A stretch of DNA of 22,821 bases from JAYENY01 sp964646075 (GTDB taxonomy: Bacteria > Patescibacteriota > Minisyncoccia > Minisyncoccales > PEYH01). The first letter of the stretch is position 1. Every line of letters begins with the position of its first letter. The stretch covers positions 1 through 22,821 of the forward strand of contig CAZYBZ010000006.1 in NCBI GenBank assembly GCA_964646075.1. Direction: 5' to 3'. The translations under genes were made by a program, and so were the position numbers. Positions 14,090 through 22,632 of this stretch are shown piece after piece. Below the pieces are notes generated by a model. The model was not told where the DNA came from, searched no databases, and saw nothing but the letters and a program-made list of their open reading frames with translations.

Positions 14090-14118
14090 ATTGTACACAA
14101 GTTTTTATAAAAAATCAA
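14090..14118 (-). promoter_or_regulatory. Candidate promoter of the response regulator-cell wall operon
   Basis: On the minus strand TTGATT (14118-14113) and TACAAT (14095-14090) are separated by 17 bp, with the -10 box one base off consensus. The expected leader is about 26 nt before the ATG at 14057. The 238-bp divergent gap 14058-14295 also holds a plus-strand valS promoter candidate and, between them, a loose inverted repeat ATGAAC/GTTCAT (14158-14163, 14215-14220). Confidence 0.45.
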
Positions 14119-14255
14119 AATTTGATAACTATTTTTTAACTCAGATATACGCGTGAGATGAACGAGGTAAGGTTGGTTGCAGTCTATTTTATAGCCATTT
14201 TGCATTGGAGATGGGTTCATTTTATATGCATTTTCTATTAGATAAGATAAAAAAC

Positions 14256-14283
14256 TTGAGAAAATTGTTATTTTTGATAGAAT
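14256..14283 (+). promoter_or_regulatory. Candidate valS promoter with very short leader
   Basis: TTGAGA (14256-14261) and TAGAAT (14278-14283) each differ from consensus by one base, with a 16-bp spacer. The expected start near 14290 leaves only about 6 nt before the ATG at 14296, so the AAGGTG preceding the ATG would be partly outside the transcript. A further upstream promoter cannot be ruled out. Confidence 0.4.
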
Positions 14284-14295
14284 AAAGAAGGTGTT

Positions 14296-16680
14296 ATGAA
14301 AAAACAATACGATTTTAAAAAACAAGAAATAAAATGGCAGAAATTTTGGGAGAAAGAGAAGATCTTTAAATTTGCCCCTGAGCTTGTTGATGAAAAAAAT
14401 AAATCCACTAAGTTTTTTTCTATTGACACTGATCCTCCGACTTTGAGTGGCAATATGCACATCGGCCATGTTTCTTCATATGCGCACGAAGACATTATTG
14501 CTCGTTATCATAGGATGAAAGGGTTTAATGTTTTTTTTCCTTTTGGGGTTGACAACAATGGTCTTCCAACAGAACGCTTAATTGAAAAAATAAATAGAGT
14601 AAAAATATTTGATATTGGTAGACCCGAGTTTATAACCTTATGTCAAGAAACAGTTAACAAAATCCTTCCTGACTTTATTGCTGGCTGGAAGAGAATTGGT
14701 GTTTCTTGTGACTTCTTTAATACCTACTCAACAATAAGCCCAGAAGTTCAAAAATTAAGTCAAAAATATTTTCTAGAACTTTATAAGCAAAATAGAGTTT
14801 ATCAAAAAGACTCCCCCACTCTTTGGTGTCCAGAATGCCAGACAGCCATTGCTCAGGCAGAGACAGAAGACAAAGAAATAGAAACTTCTTTTATTGAGAT
14901 TAAGTTTAAGCTTGAGGGAAAGGGAGAAGTAATTATCGCGACAACTCGACCAGAACTTTTATCAAGTTGTGTAGCAATTTTTATTCATCCCCAAGACAAG
15001 AGAGCTAAAAATCTAGTTGGAAAAACTGCTATTGTCCCACTTTTCAATCATAAGGTGAAAATTTTTACTGACGAAAAGGTTGATAGAGAAAAAGGTACTG
15101 GTATCGTAATGTCTTGTACTTTTGGTGATATGACTGATGTTGAGTGGTTCTTTAAACACAAGCTCTCTGTTAAAATTTCTATTGGACAGGATGGCAGGAT
15201 GAATGAGCTAGCAGGAAAATTTGTCAATCTTTCTGTAAGATCAGCTCGTAAAATGATTATTCAGGAGTTAACGCAAAAAAAGATTTTAAAAAATGAAAAA
15301 AGGATAATACACTCTATTAATATTCATGAAAGATGTGGAACAGAGATAGAAATTCTTCCAACTTGTCAATGGTTTGTAAAATATCTTGATTTGAAAAAGG
15401 AGTTTTTAAAACAATCAGCTAAGCTTAACTGGTATCCATGCTATATGAAAATTCGACTGGACAACTGGATTCAAGGACTTGCTTGGGATTGGTGTATCTC
15501 AAGGCAAAGGTATTTTGGGATACCTATTCCAGTTTGGTTTTGTAAAAAATGTCAAAAAATAATTTTGCCAGAAGATTCCGACTTGCCTATTGACCCAGTT
15601 TATTCAAAGCCAAAAAAGAAATGTCAATGTGGTAGCAATGAATTTGAGCCAGAAAAAAGTATTCTTGACACTTGGGCTACAAGCTCTTTAACTCCCCAGA
15701 TTGCTCTTTCTTTAATTAAAAATAAAGAAGTAAGAAAAAAAATTTTTCCAATGTCTCTGCGACCTCAAGCCCATGACATTATAAATTTTTGGCTCTTTTA
15801 TACTCTCGCTCGTTCATATCTTCATTTTAATAAAACTCCATGGAAAGATGTCTTTATCTCTGGCTTTGTTTTAGATTCTAAGGGAAAAAAGATGTCTAAA
15901 TCAAAAGGTAACATCGTGAGGCCAGAGAAGCTCTTAGAAGAATATGGGGCTGATGCTATTCGTTATTGGGCCAGTCAGGCAGGGATGGGTGAAGATATTA
16001 GATACAGCGAAGAAGAAATAAAAACAGGGAAAAGGACGGTAATTAAAATTTGGAACGCTTCAAAATTTTCTTTAATTCATCTTGAAAATTATATTCCAAG
16101 AACAATAGATGCTAAATACTTAGAAGACGAAGATAAATGGATTTTTACCAAGCTCTATAAAACAATAGAAGAGTATATTAAAAAAATGGATAAATATGAT
16201 TACCCAAAGGCCAAAGAGATTACTGATGATTTCTTTTGGAAAAATTTTTGCGATTATTATTTAGAGATTGTAAAGGCAAGGGTCTATGAACCAAAAAATA
16301 GAAATTCTGAAAGAGCAGCTCAATTTACACTTTACAGTATTGTCTTAGCTTTTCTTAAATTGTATGCTCCAATAATGCCCTTTATCACAGAAGAGATCTA
16401 TCAGGGCTATTTTAAGAAATTTGAAAGAGAAAAGAGCATTCATTTAATGCTTTTACCACAATTAGATAAAAAACTTCATTTTCCAAAAATTGTCTCTGAT
16501 TTTGAATTAGTAATTGACGCTATTGCTCAAATTCGAAAATATAAATCAGAGCATCATCTTTCAATTAAGGCTCAATTGGATAAAGCCTCTATTAAGACTA
16601 AAAATAAAACTAAAATAAAAAAATATCTGCCTTTGATTAGCAGATTAATGGCAATAAAACAAATAATCGTTACAGAATAA
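14296..16680 (+). CDS. valS: Valyl-tRNA synthetase, type 2 (archaeal-like)
   Basis: Class I synthetase charging tRNA-Val, with an editing domain against threonine. HIGH is HIGH at 55-58 in SGNMHIGHVSSYAHED, and KMSKS is exact at 532-536. The editing domain is seen in ATTRPELL (215-222) and CTFGDMTDVEW (274-284). The Cys pairs CPEC (178-181), CKKC (416-419) and CQC (443-445) suggest zinc sites. DTWATSSLTPQI and DWCISRQRYFGIPIPVW are forms I associate with archaeal-like type 2 ValRS rather than the E. coli form. At 794 aa it lacks the C-terminal coiled-coil arm of the roughly 950-aa bacterial enzymes. ValRS is preferred over IleRS because of the TFGDxTDVEW and WATSSLTP motifs. It is transcribed alone, divergent from the response regulator. 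Confidence 0.95.
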   Translation: MKKQYDFKKQEIKWQKFWEKEKIFKFAPELVDEKNKSTKFFSIDTDPPTLSGNMHIGHVSSYAHEDIIARYHRMKGFNVFFPFGVDNNGLPTERLIEKINRVKIFDIGRPEFITLCQETVNKILPDFIAGWKRIGVSCDFFNTYSTISPEVQKLSQKYFLELYKQNRVYQKDSPTLWCPECQTAIAQAETEDKEIETSFIEIKFKLEGKGEVIIATTRPELLSSCVAIFIHPQDKRAKNLVGKTAIVPLFNHKVKIFTDEKVDREKGTGIVMSCTFGDMTDVEWFFKHKLSVKISIGQDGRMNELAGKFVNLSVRSARKMIIQELTQKKILKNEKRIIHSINIHERCGTEIEILPTCQWFVKYLDLKKEFLKQSAKLNWYPCYMKIRLDNWIQGLAWDWCISRQRYFGIPIPVWFCKKCQKIILPEDSDLPIDPVYSKPKKKCQCGSNEFEPEKSILDTWATSSLTPQIALSLIKNKEVRKKIFPMSLRPQAHDIINFWLFYTLARSYLHFNKTPWKDVFISGFVLDSKGKKMSKSKGNIVRPEKLLEEYGADAIRYWASQAGMGEDIRYSEEEIKTGKRTVIKIWNASKFSLIHLENYIPRTIDAKYLEDEDKWIFTKLYKTIEEYIKKMDKYDYPKAKEITDDFFWKNFCDYYLEIVKARVYEPKNRNSERAAQFTLYSIVLAFLKLYAPIMPFITEEIYQGYFKKFEREKSIHLMLLPQLDKKLHFPKIVSDFELVIDAIAQIRKYKSEHHLSIKAQLDKASIKTKNKTKIKKYLPLISRLMAIKQIIVTE

Positions 16681-16771
16681 CAAAGCGTAGAATATTCACT
16701 ACTTCTCCGTTACTCTATCAAAATCTTTAAAAAAATAAAAGCAATAAATTTTTTAATTATCTTCAATTATT

Positions 16772-17773
16772 TTAGAATTTATAGCTCATTTCCATTGCCT
16801 CCTTGACCATCGTTAGCGTTTCCGAGGCCTTCTCTCGAGTCTTGATTTTTCCATGCTCTAAAATTTCTTTTATTAGTTTTGGCCTTTTTTCAAATCGCTT
16901 TCTCTTCTCTCTAATTGGGTTCAAGAATTCGTTAAGCATATTAGCTATTTCTTTTTTACATTCAACACAGCCGATATTCCCTGCTTCGCATAATGGGTTA
17001 ACCTCTTTGGTTTTTTTCGGAAAAAATGCTTCATAATATTTATAGATATTACAAACACCTGGATGCCCTCCATCGTTCATATGAATTTTTTTAGTATCAG
17101 TAATTGCTTTCATTATCTTTCTTTCCACTATTTCTGGAGAGTCAGAAAGAAAGATGGCATTATTTCTTGATTTACTCATTTTTTGGCCATCTAGACCGGG
17201 TAGAGTCGGTGTTTCTCCCAAGATTGCTTCTGGGATTGGAAATATTTTCTTAAATAAACGATTAAAAATTAGAGCAATTTCTCTTGTCAGTTCAATATGA
17301 GGGAGTTGATCTTTGCCAACCGGCACAGCGTCTGCCCTTACGCTTAAGATATCTGCCACCTGGGTTATCGGCCAACTAATATATCCTAAACTTGCTCGCT
17401 TAATGCCAAGAGCTCTAATTTGTTCCTTTATAGTTGGGTTTCTACTCACTCGTGAGAGAGTTACTAGCATTGAAAAAATCAAATCAAGCTGAGGGATTTC
17501 GGGAATCTCGGATTCCACAAAAATAGTTGCCTTATCAGGGTTAATGCCAACAGACAAATAATCTAAAACTATTTCCTTGATATTTTTTTCAATTTCTTTT
17601 GTCTGCTTAACTTTATCAGTTAAAAATTGGTAGTCAGCAATAATAAAATAGCAGTCGTATTCATCTTGAAGAGCGATTCTATTTTTTAATGAGCCAACAT
17701 AATGGCCTAAATGCAAACGTCCAGTAGGCCTATCTCCTGTTAAAATTATTTTTTTGTTTATTTTTTTTACCAT
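16772..17773 (-). CDS. trpS: Tryptophanyl-tRNA synthetase
   Basis: Class Ic synthetase for tRNA-Trp. TGDRPTGRLHLGHYVGS opens the Rossmann fold with HLGH at 21-24, and KMSKS is exact at 198-202 in GQKMSKSRNN. The GDRPTG version of the first motif and PVGKDQLPHIELTREIA are typical of bacterial TrpRS. The C-terminal part has CNIYKYYEAFF and GCVECKKEIA, also family features. At 333 aa it is complete. It begins 3 bp after the DUF2007-like gene and so is probably translated from the same transcript. It converges with valS; the 91-bp gap 16681-16771 has no convincing terminator on either strand. Confidence 0.97.
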   Translation of the reverse strand: MVKKINKKIILTGDRPTGRLHLGHYVGSLKNRIALQDEYDCYFIIADYQFLTDKVKQTKEIEKNIKEIVLDYLSVGINPDKATIFVESEIPEIPQLDLIFSMLVTLSRVSRNPTIKEQIRALGIKRASLGYISWPITQVADILSVRADAVPVGKDQLPHIELTREIALIFNRLFKKIFPIPEAILGETPTLPGLDGQKMSKSRNNAIFLSDSPEIVERKIMKAITDTKKIHMNDGGHPGVCNIYKYYEAFFPKKTKEVNPLCEAGNIGCVECKKEIANMLNEFLNPIREKRKRFEKRPKLIKEILEHGKIKTREKASETLTMVKEAMEMSYKF

Positions 17774-17776
17774 TTT

Positions 17777-18247
17777 TTATTCTGTTTTAAGTCTATTTCT
17801 TAAGGCCTGCCAAGAGAGATTCACCAGCCATAAAAATAAAAACAAGAAGACAAATGCAAAAATATATCCCTTAGTATTTGTTGACACAATAGATTTAGAG
17901 TTTAAGATTATTGTAGAGATAAATAGTCCTAAAAAGATAAATAACAATATTCTATTAATCGTTTTAGACCGCGGTTTTTGAGCATAGAAGCTCGGAAGGG
18001 GCATTTCTTCTTTAATCGGTTTAATATTGAACCCTTTTCTCACATCATTTGCCACAGGAAAATCGCAGCCACGAATTAATAACTCATAGGCGGTCCATTG
18101 GGCTCCTGCTGTCAACTCTTTGCCAACAGAGGTTCCTGGGTAAAGAACCTTAACTGGAACTCCTTTTTTCTCTAATTCGGGCTTTAAGATGTCTGCTTCT
18201 TCAGCCCTATATGCTCCAAAGTTAATAAAATTTGTGTTTTTTTTCAT
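17777..18247 (-). CDS. DUF2007-like domain protein with two membrane helices
   Basis: The first 70 residues (NFINFGAYRAEEADILKPEL ... KKGVPVKVLYPG ... AYELLIRGCDFPVANDV) resemble DUF2007, a small ferredoxin-like domain annotated as putative signal transducing protein; the match is by pattern and moderate. The second half has two hydrophobic helices at about 97-115 and 127-145, with a basic tail. The protein would be a membrane protein, probably with the N-domain in the cytoplasm. Its role is unknown. AAGAGG lies just before the ATG and supports this start. It sits 82 bp after the aldolase gene and 3 bp before trpS, so it is linked to trpS by spacing; a functional link is not implied. Confidence 0.68.
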   Translation of the reverse strand: MKKNTNFINFGAYRAEEADILKPELEKKGVPVKVLYPGTSVGKELTAGAQWTAYELLIRGCDFPVANDVRKGFNIKPIKEEMPLPSFYAQKPRSKTINRILLFIFLGLFISTIILNSKSIVSTNTKGYIFAFVFLFLFLWLVNLSWQALRNRLKTE

Positions 18248-18329
18248 TCCTCTTCTTTAGCAACCTAGATAATTGTTTTTTCTCAGAGATAGTCCTCCAA
18301 GAATTGACCTTCAGAAGCCCCTGTTAACG

Positions 18330-19160
18330 CTAACTTCCGAAGAGCTTGATCTTTTCTTTTGCTTTCGCTCTTACCGCCTCGATAACTAACGGAAAGATTA
18401 TGTAAGGCTTGACAGTTTTCTTTTTAAGAGCTTTTAATAAAGAGTTCTTCCATACTTGTCGTAATTCTGTATTAATATTTATTTTCACAATGCCGTTTTT
18501 AATGGCTTTTTTTATGTCTGCCTCGCTCGTCCCTGAGCCGCCGTGAAGCACTAAGAACGCAGGGACATTTTTATTAATTTCTTTTAATAAGTTAATATTC
18601 AATCTGATTGGCCGGCTGTATGTGCCGTGAATATTGCCAATATTTATTGCCAAACTATCTACATTGGTCACCTTGACAAAGTTAATCGCTTGCCCAACCT
18701 CTTCCATTGCGATTTTTTTCTGAAACCGTTCTCTGTGAATTTCAGAACTTCCTTTTATAGAGACTATTTCTCCTTCAACCAATACCCCCTTTTTATGGGC
18801 ATATTTTACAATTTCTTTTGTTTTTTTAATATTTTCTTTCAAAGAGAGATCAGAGCCGTCAAAATGGATACAATCATAACCTAAGTCAATCGCTTTTTTT
18901 ATTAACTTAATGTCTCTACCATGGTCCAAGTTTAAATAGATATCTGGAAAATTCTTTCTATAGTAATCGCGTAAAAAAATCGCCTCTTTCATCCCAAAAA
19001 AATTAATTTCACCCTCGCTTGTACCGAGAATAACAATTGTTTTTGTCTCTTTGGCCGCGGCAGCTATTCCCCTCAACTGTTCAAGAGTTGAAAAATTAAA
19101 CTGGCCAATCGCCCATTTTTCTTTTTCCGCTTTTTGAAAATAATATTTAAGAGTTTTCAT
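18330..19160 (-). CDS. Class II (zinc) fructose-bisphosphate aldolase
   Basis: Cleaves or forms fructose 1,6-bisphosphate with glyceraldehyde-3-P and DHAP. Class II features: GQFNFSTLEQ (19-28), LDHG (78-81) with catalytic D79 and zinc ligand H80, FDGSDLS (100-106), VEGEI (128-132), zinc ligand H178 in GNIHGTYS, H206 in LHGGSG and the phosphate-site ININTELR (227-234). At 276 aa it is of the short GatY/FbaA-like kind, so tagatose-bisphosphate specificity cannot be excluded. The DGSDLS replaces the more usual DGSHLP/DASHLP. Its start overlaps the kinase stop in ATGA, and the kinase follows ppsA by 2 bp, giving a three-gene carbon unit. It is complete and, I infer, cytoplasmic. Confidence 0.92.
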   Translation of the reverse strand: MKTLKYYFQKAEKEKWAIGQFNFSTLEQLRGIAAAAKETKTIVILGTSEGEINFFGMKEAIFLRDYYRKNFPDIYLNLDHGRDIKLIKKAIDLGYDCIHFDGSDLSLKENIKKTKEIVKYAHKKGVLVEGEIVSIKGSSEIHRERFQKKIAMEEVGQAINFVKVTNVDSLAINIGNIHGTYSRPIRLNINLLKEINKNVPAFLVLHGGSGTSEADIKKAIKNGIVKININTELRQVWKNSLLKALKKKTVKPYIIFPLVIEAVRAKAKEKIKLFGS

Positions 19161-20107
19161 AGAAATTTTGAAACCTTCACTTTTATTTTTTGATATTTTT
19201 CTCCTTTTTTCAGGAGCCCCTCTTTAGCGCCCCACTCTCTAAAGCAAGCTGCGGCATTCGCTCTGCTTAATTGAATAGATTTTATGATATCTCCTGTCTT
19301 TATTAGTCCTGATAAAAAAGCGGCTCCTGAGGCATCCCCTCCTCCCGTCATATCAATAACTTTACTAGGGATATTTTTTGCTTTATAGATATTTTGACCA
19401 TCAAAGACAACAATCTGCTTTTCTTCGCCTATAGAAATTATTCCTTTTAAATAGGGCTTTATTTCTCTGAAAAATTTTTCCCATTTATTAATTTTTCCGA
19501 ATAGCATTTCTGCTTCTACCTTGTTTATGCTTAAAAAATCTATTTTTAGCAACAGATTTTTAGCCCCTTTTTTAAGAAACTGAATTTGTTCTTTACCTGG
19601 ATTAAAAGCGATTTTAATTTTGTTTTTATTAGCAAAATTAATAATTTTTTCCGTTTTTTTGGCAAACTTACCCCCTAGTGGCGCTAAATAAAACCAATCA
19701 GCGTACATTTTTTTTAAATTAAAATTTTTTGGCAAATAATTAGAAACTCCTCTATGGATTAATATCGTTCGCCCTTCTTTTTTTTTGGTTAAAATAAAAG
19801 AATGATTGGTTTTTCCCTTATTAAAAAAATCTAAAAATTCTGTTGAAATTTGAAATTTTTTTAAATCTGAAAGAACTAGAGAGCCAGCACAATCTTTTCC
19901 TAGGTTACCACAATAAGCAGTTTTTAAGCCTTGCGAGGCAAAGGTGGTGGCGACATTAGTCCCGCCACCACCACTACGAACTATAATTTTGTCCATTTCT
20001 ATCTTGTCCCCCATTTGAAAACAAAGTTCTTTTTTAAGAAATGCTTCTGAAAAAAGAAAAATGTCTTGACTAGCCGATCCGAAAGTTACGACATCATATT
20101 TGGGCAT
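19157..20107 (-). CDS. PfkB-family carbohydrate kinase
   Basis: Ribokinase-superfamily sugar kinase. The first signature is SGGGGTNVA at 45-53, the second DMTGGGDASGAAF at 252-264 with catalytic D258. The anion-hole motif GAGD reads GGGD here. NKVEAEMLFG (195-204) matches the conserved N-x2-E region. At 316 aa it is normal for ribokinase, fructokinase or PfkB. The substrate cannot be read from the sequence. Its position, 2 bp after ppsA and overlapping the aldolase start by 4 bp, makes a sugar phosphate feeding the aldolase (fructose-6-P or tagatose-6-P) an attractive guess, but ribokinase, fructokinase or nucleoside kinase activity is equally possible from motifs alone. Confidence 0.88.
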   Translation of the reverse strand: MPKYDVVTFGSASQDIFLFSEAFLKKELCFQMGDKIEMDKIIVRSGGGGTNVATTFASQGLKTAYCGNLGKDCAGSLVLSDLKKFQISTEFLDFFNKGKTNHSFILTKKKEGRTILIHRGVSNYLPKNFNLKKMYADWFYLAPLGGKFAKKTEKIINFANKNKIKIAFNPGKEQIQFLKKGAKNLLLKIDFLSINKVEAEMLFGKINKWEKFFREIKPYLKGIISIGEEKQIVVFDGQNIYKAKNIPSKVIDMTGGGDASGAAFLSGLIKTGDIIKSIQLSRANAAACFREWGAKEGLLKKGEKYQKIKVKVSKFL

Positions 20108-20109
20108 AA

Positions 20110-22512
20110 TTATTTTTGAGCAATTTTTAACAATGTCTTTATGACCGCGTCGGGACTGAGAGACATTGTTTCTATTTTTTCATTAGCTAAGAATTCAGCA
20201 AATTCTGGGAAAGTTGAAGGCGCTTCGCCACAGATTCCAACATATTTTTTTCTTTCCCGACACTTACGAATAACTATCTTAAGCATTTCTTTAACTGCTT
20301 TATTTCTCTCATCAGCGATATGAACAATTTGAGCATTATCCCTATCCATCCCCATTGTTAATTGAGTTAAATCATTTGAACCAATAGACATTCCGTCAAA
20401 AATATCTAAGAATTCGTCTACTAAAATAATATTTGAGGGAATTTCGCACATTACATAAACCTTTAACTTGTCATCACCCTGACCAACGCCCTTTTCAAGA
20501 TTGAATTTTTTCATTAAGTTTAAAACTTTTTTCCCTTCTTCTGGGGTGCGGCAAAACGGCACCATTATTGAGACATTCTTCAATCCAAAAATCTCCCTAA
20601 CTCTTTTTATTGCCTGACACTCCATTCCAAAAGCTGGTGTAAACCTTTTGTCATAATATCTTGAAGCTCCCCTCCAACCGAGCATTGGATTTTCTTCTTT
20701 TGGTTCAAACAGTTTTCCACCGATAAGCTCTGCATATTCATTCGTCTTAAAGTCAGAAAAGCGGACAATTACCTCTTCGGGATAAAAAGCCGCAGCAATT
20801 TGCCCAATGCCCTCTGCCAATTCTTTGACAAAAAACTCTCTTTTATCTTTGTGCTCAATAGTAATCTCTTGAATTTTCCTCTTTACTTCCTTGTCTTTTA
20901 ATTTGTCAAAATTATATAAAGCCATTGGATGACATTGAATCTTTTGGGCAATAATAAATTCTTCTCTTGCCAGTCCCACTCCTTTCACTGGCAAAAAAGA
21001 GGTCTTAAAAGCTAACTCTGGCGCCCCAATATTTATACTAATCTTGACTTTTGTCTTTGGAATTTTTGTTAAATTAAATTCTTTGACTTGATATGGCACC
21101 TTGCCTTCAAAGATTCTTCCTTCTAACCCCTGGGTGCAGTCAACAGTTATATGCTTTCCTGGCGTTAAAATTTTCGTTGCCTTTTGAGTACCGACAACAC
21201 AAGGAATTCCTAATTCACGACTGACGATTGCCGCATGGGCGGTTTTCGAACCCTGGTCTGTAACAATAGCCGAAGCCATCTTCATTATCGGAACCCAATC
21301 AGGGTCAGTCATTCTTGTTACCAAAATCTCTCCCTCTTTGAATTCACTCATATTTTTTGCACTAGCAAGAACTCTTACCCTACCGTCACCAATTTTATCA
21401 CCAATAGCGATTCCTCTTAAAATTGGCTCTTTCTTGGTTTTAATTTCATATTCTCTATAAATGGTTTTTTTCACAGAACGATGGATTGTCTCTGGTCGCG
21501 CTTGAACAATAAAGAGTTCCCCTGTTTTTCCATCCTTTGCCCACTCAATATCTTGGGGCATCCATTTCCCAGATAATTTCGAGTAATACTCTTCAATTTG
21601 ACAGGCCCATTTGGCTAAAATTAAAATTTCTTTATCAGTCAAAGAAAATTCTAATTGCTGACTTTTATTAACTGGAATTTCTTTTAACCTCTTCTTGGCA
21701 CCATAAATCATCTTGGTGTGTTTTTTAGCCAAATTTTTCACAATAATTGATTTATAACCTTTTTTGAGAGTTGGCTTAAATACAAAAAATTCATCTGGAG
21801 TGATTTTTCCTTTAACGATTAGCTCTCCTATTCCCCAAATTGAATTTATTAGAACAATGTCTTTAAAACCAGTTTCCGTGTCCAGAGTGAACATCACACC
21901 CGAAGAACCAACGTCTGAGCTAATCATTTTTTGAACACATACAGAAAGGGCAATCTCTAAATGATTAAAGCCCTTTTCTTCCCTGTAGGCAATCGCTCTA
22001 TCAGTGAATAGTGAAGCAATGCATTTCCGAGTGGCTGCAATCACTTCTTTCTCTCCTCTGATATGAAGATATGTCTCTTGCTGTCCAGCAAAGCTTGCTG
22101 TTGGTAAATCTTCGGCTGTTGCAGAACTTCTAACTGCCACACTTAAATCTTTTTGATTATAAATCTTGCAAAGTTTCTGATAATTTATTATTACCTCCTC
22201 TTCTAATTTTTGAGGGAGCTTCGTCTTTAAAATAATATCTCTCGCCTTTTTTCCTACCGCCTGAAGGTTTTTAATATCATTAGATTTTAATTGCTTAAAG
22301 ACTTCTTCTAATTTTTTATCTATTCCTGTCTCTTTTAGAAAACAAAAATAAGAATAGGATGTTAAGGCAAAGCCATTGGGAATCTTTACTCCTTCAGGTG
22401 TTAGATTCCTGAACATTTCGCCCAGAGAGGCATTTTTACCTCCGACTAAAAGAACATCTTTGGTGCCAATTTCTTCAAACCATAAAACATATTTTGTATC
22501 TTTAGATTTCAT
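20110..22512 (-). CDS. ppsA: Phosphoenolpyruvate synthase
   Basis: Converts pyruvate + ATP to PEP + AMP + Pi, mainly gluconeogenic. Domains in order: ATP-grasp-like nucleotide domain (VGGKNASLGEM at 23-33, VAVRSSATAEDLPTASFAGQ at 125-144), the swivelling phosphohistidine domain with H426 in SKTAHAAIVSRELGIP, and the PEP/pyruvate TIM barrel (GVGLAREEFI 511-520, MLGWRGASRYY 610-620, SIGSNDLTQLTMGMDRD 709-725, and catalytic Cys C761 in GICGEAPSTFPEF). At 800 aa it is full length. PpsA rather than pyruvate phosphate dikinase is chosen from these motifs and the length. It heads the ppsA-kinase-aldolase unit, with a TATAAT -10 box 40 bp upstream and no Shine-Dalgarno. Confidence 0.96.
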   Translation of the reverse strand: MKSKDTKYVLWFEEIGTKDVLLVGGKNASLGEMFRNLTPEGVKIPNGFALTSYSYFCFLKETGIDKKLEEVFKQLKSNDIKNLQAVGKKARDIILKTKLPQKLEEEVIINYQKLCKIYNQKDLSVAVRSSATAEDLPTASFAGQQETYLHIRGEKEVIAATRKCIASLFTDRAIAYREEKGFNHLEIALSVCVQKMISSDVGSSGVMFTLDTETGFKDIVLINSIWGIGELIVKGKITPDEFFVFKPTLKKGYKSIIVKNLAKKHTKMIYGAKKRLKEIPVNKSQQLEFSLTDKEILILAKWACQIEEYYSKLSGKWMPQDIEWAKDGKTGELFIVQARPETIHRSVKKTIYREYEIKTKKEPILRGIAIGDKIGDGRVRVLASAKNMSEFKEGEILVTRMTDPDWVPIMKMASAIVTDQGSKTAHAAIVSRELGIPCVVGTQKATKILTPGKHITVDCTQGLEGRIFEGKVPYQVKEFNLTKIPKTKVKISINIGAPELAFKTSFLPVKGVGLAREEFIIAQKIQCHPMALYNFDKLKDKEVKRKIQEITIEHKDKREFFVKELAEGIGQIAAAFYPEEVIVRFSDFKTNEYAELIGGKLFEPKEENPMLGWRGASRYYDKRFTPAFGMECQAIKRVREIFGLKNVSIMVPFCRTPEEGKKVLNLMKKFNLEKGVGQGDDKLKVYVMCEIPSNIILVDEFLDIFDGMSIGSNDLTQLTMGMDRDNAQIVHIADERNKAVKEMLKIVIRKCRERKKYVGICGEAPSTFPEFAEFLANEKIETMSLSPDAVIKTLLKIAQK

Positions 22513-22552
22513 ATTTATTAAAAAATTTAATTATTAAAACGACCTTAATCCC

Positions 22553-22558
22553 ATTATA
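22553..22558 (-). promoter_or_regulatory. -10 box of a likely ppsA promoter
   Basis: A perfect TATAAT on the minus strand lies 40 bp before the ppsA ATG. At 17 bp further upstream the hexamer is TTTTCT, a poor -35. It lies just after the terminator of the preceding gene, where a new promoter is expected. Confidence 0.45.
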
Positions 22559-22582
22559 TACTAAATTTTAAAAAAAGAAAAC

Positions 22583-22625
22583 AAAAAAAATGAGCTCTCT
22601 CTTATGCCTCCACAAGAGAGAGCTC
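22583..22625 (-). terminator. Strong intrinsic terminator of the edge gene
   Basis: GAGCTCTCTCTT (22592-22603) and AAGAGAGAGCTC (22614-22625) are a perfect 12-bp inverted repeat over a 10-nt loop. On the minus strand a run of eight T follows (A run at 22583-22590), so it ends transcription of the gene at the right edge and separates it from ppsA. The plus-strand side has no T-tract. Confidence 0.88.
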
Positions 22626-22632
22626 GCTATCT

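Noticed and set aside
14120..14250. T-box or other riboswitch upstream of valS
   Set aside because: No conserved T-box sequence or specifier hairpin is seen; only a loose 6-bp inverted repeat is present.
14071..14469. Minus-strand open frame of 132 codons opposite the start of valS and the divergent gap
   Set aside because: It overlaps the well-supported valS N-terminus, has no recognisable domain, and has low-complexity Phe/Leu/Lys composition typical of an antisense shadow.
16681..16771. Bidirectional terminator between valS and trpS
   Set aside because: Only a 4-bp GTAG/CTAC stem and AT-rich runs are present, with no stem followed by a T-tract.
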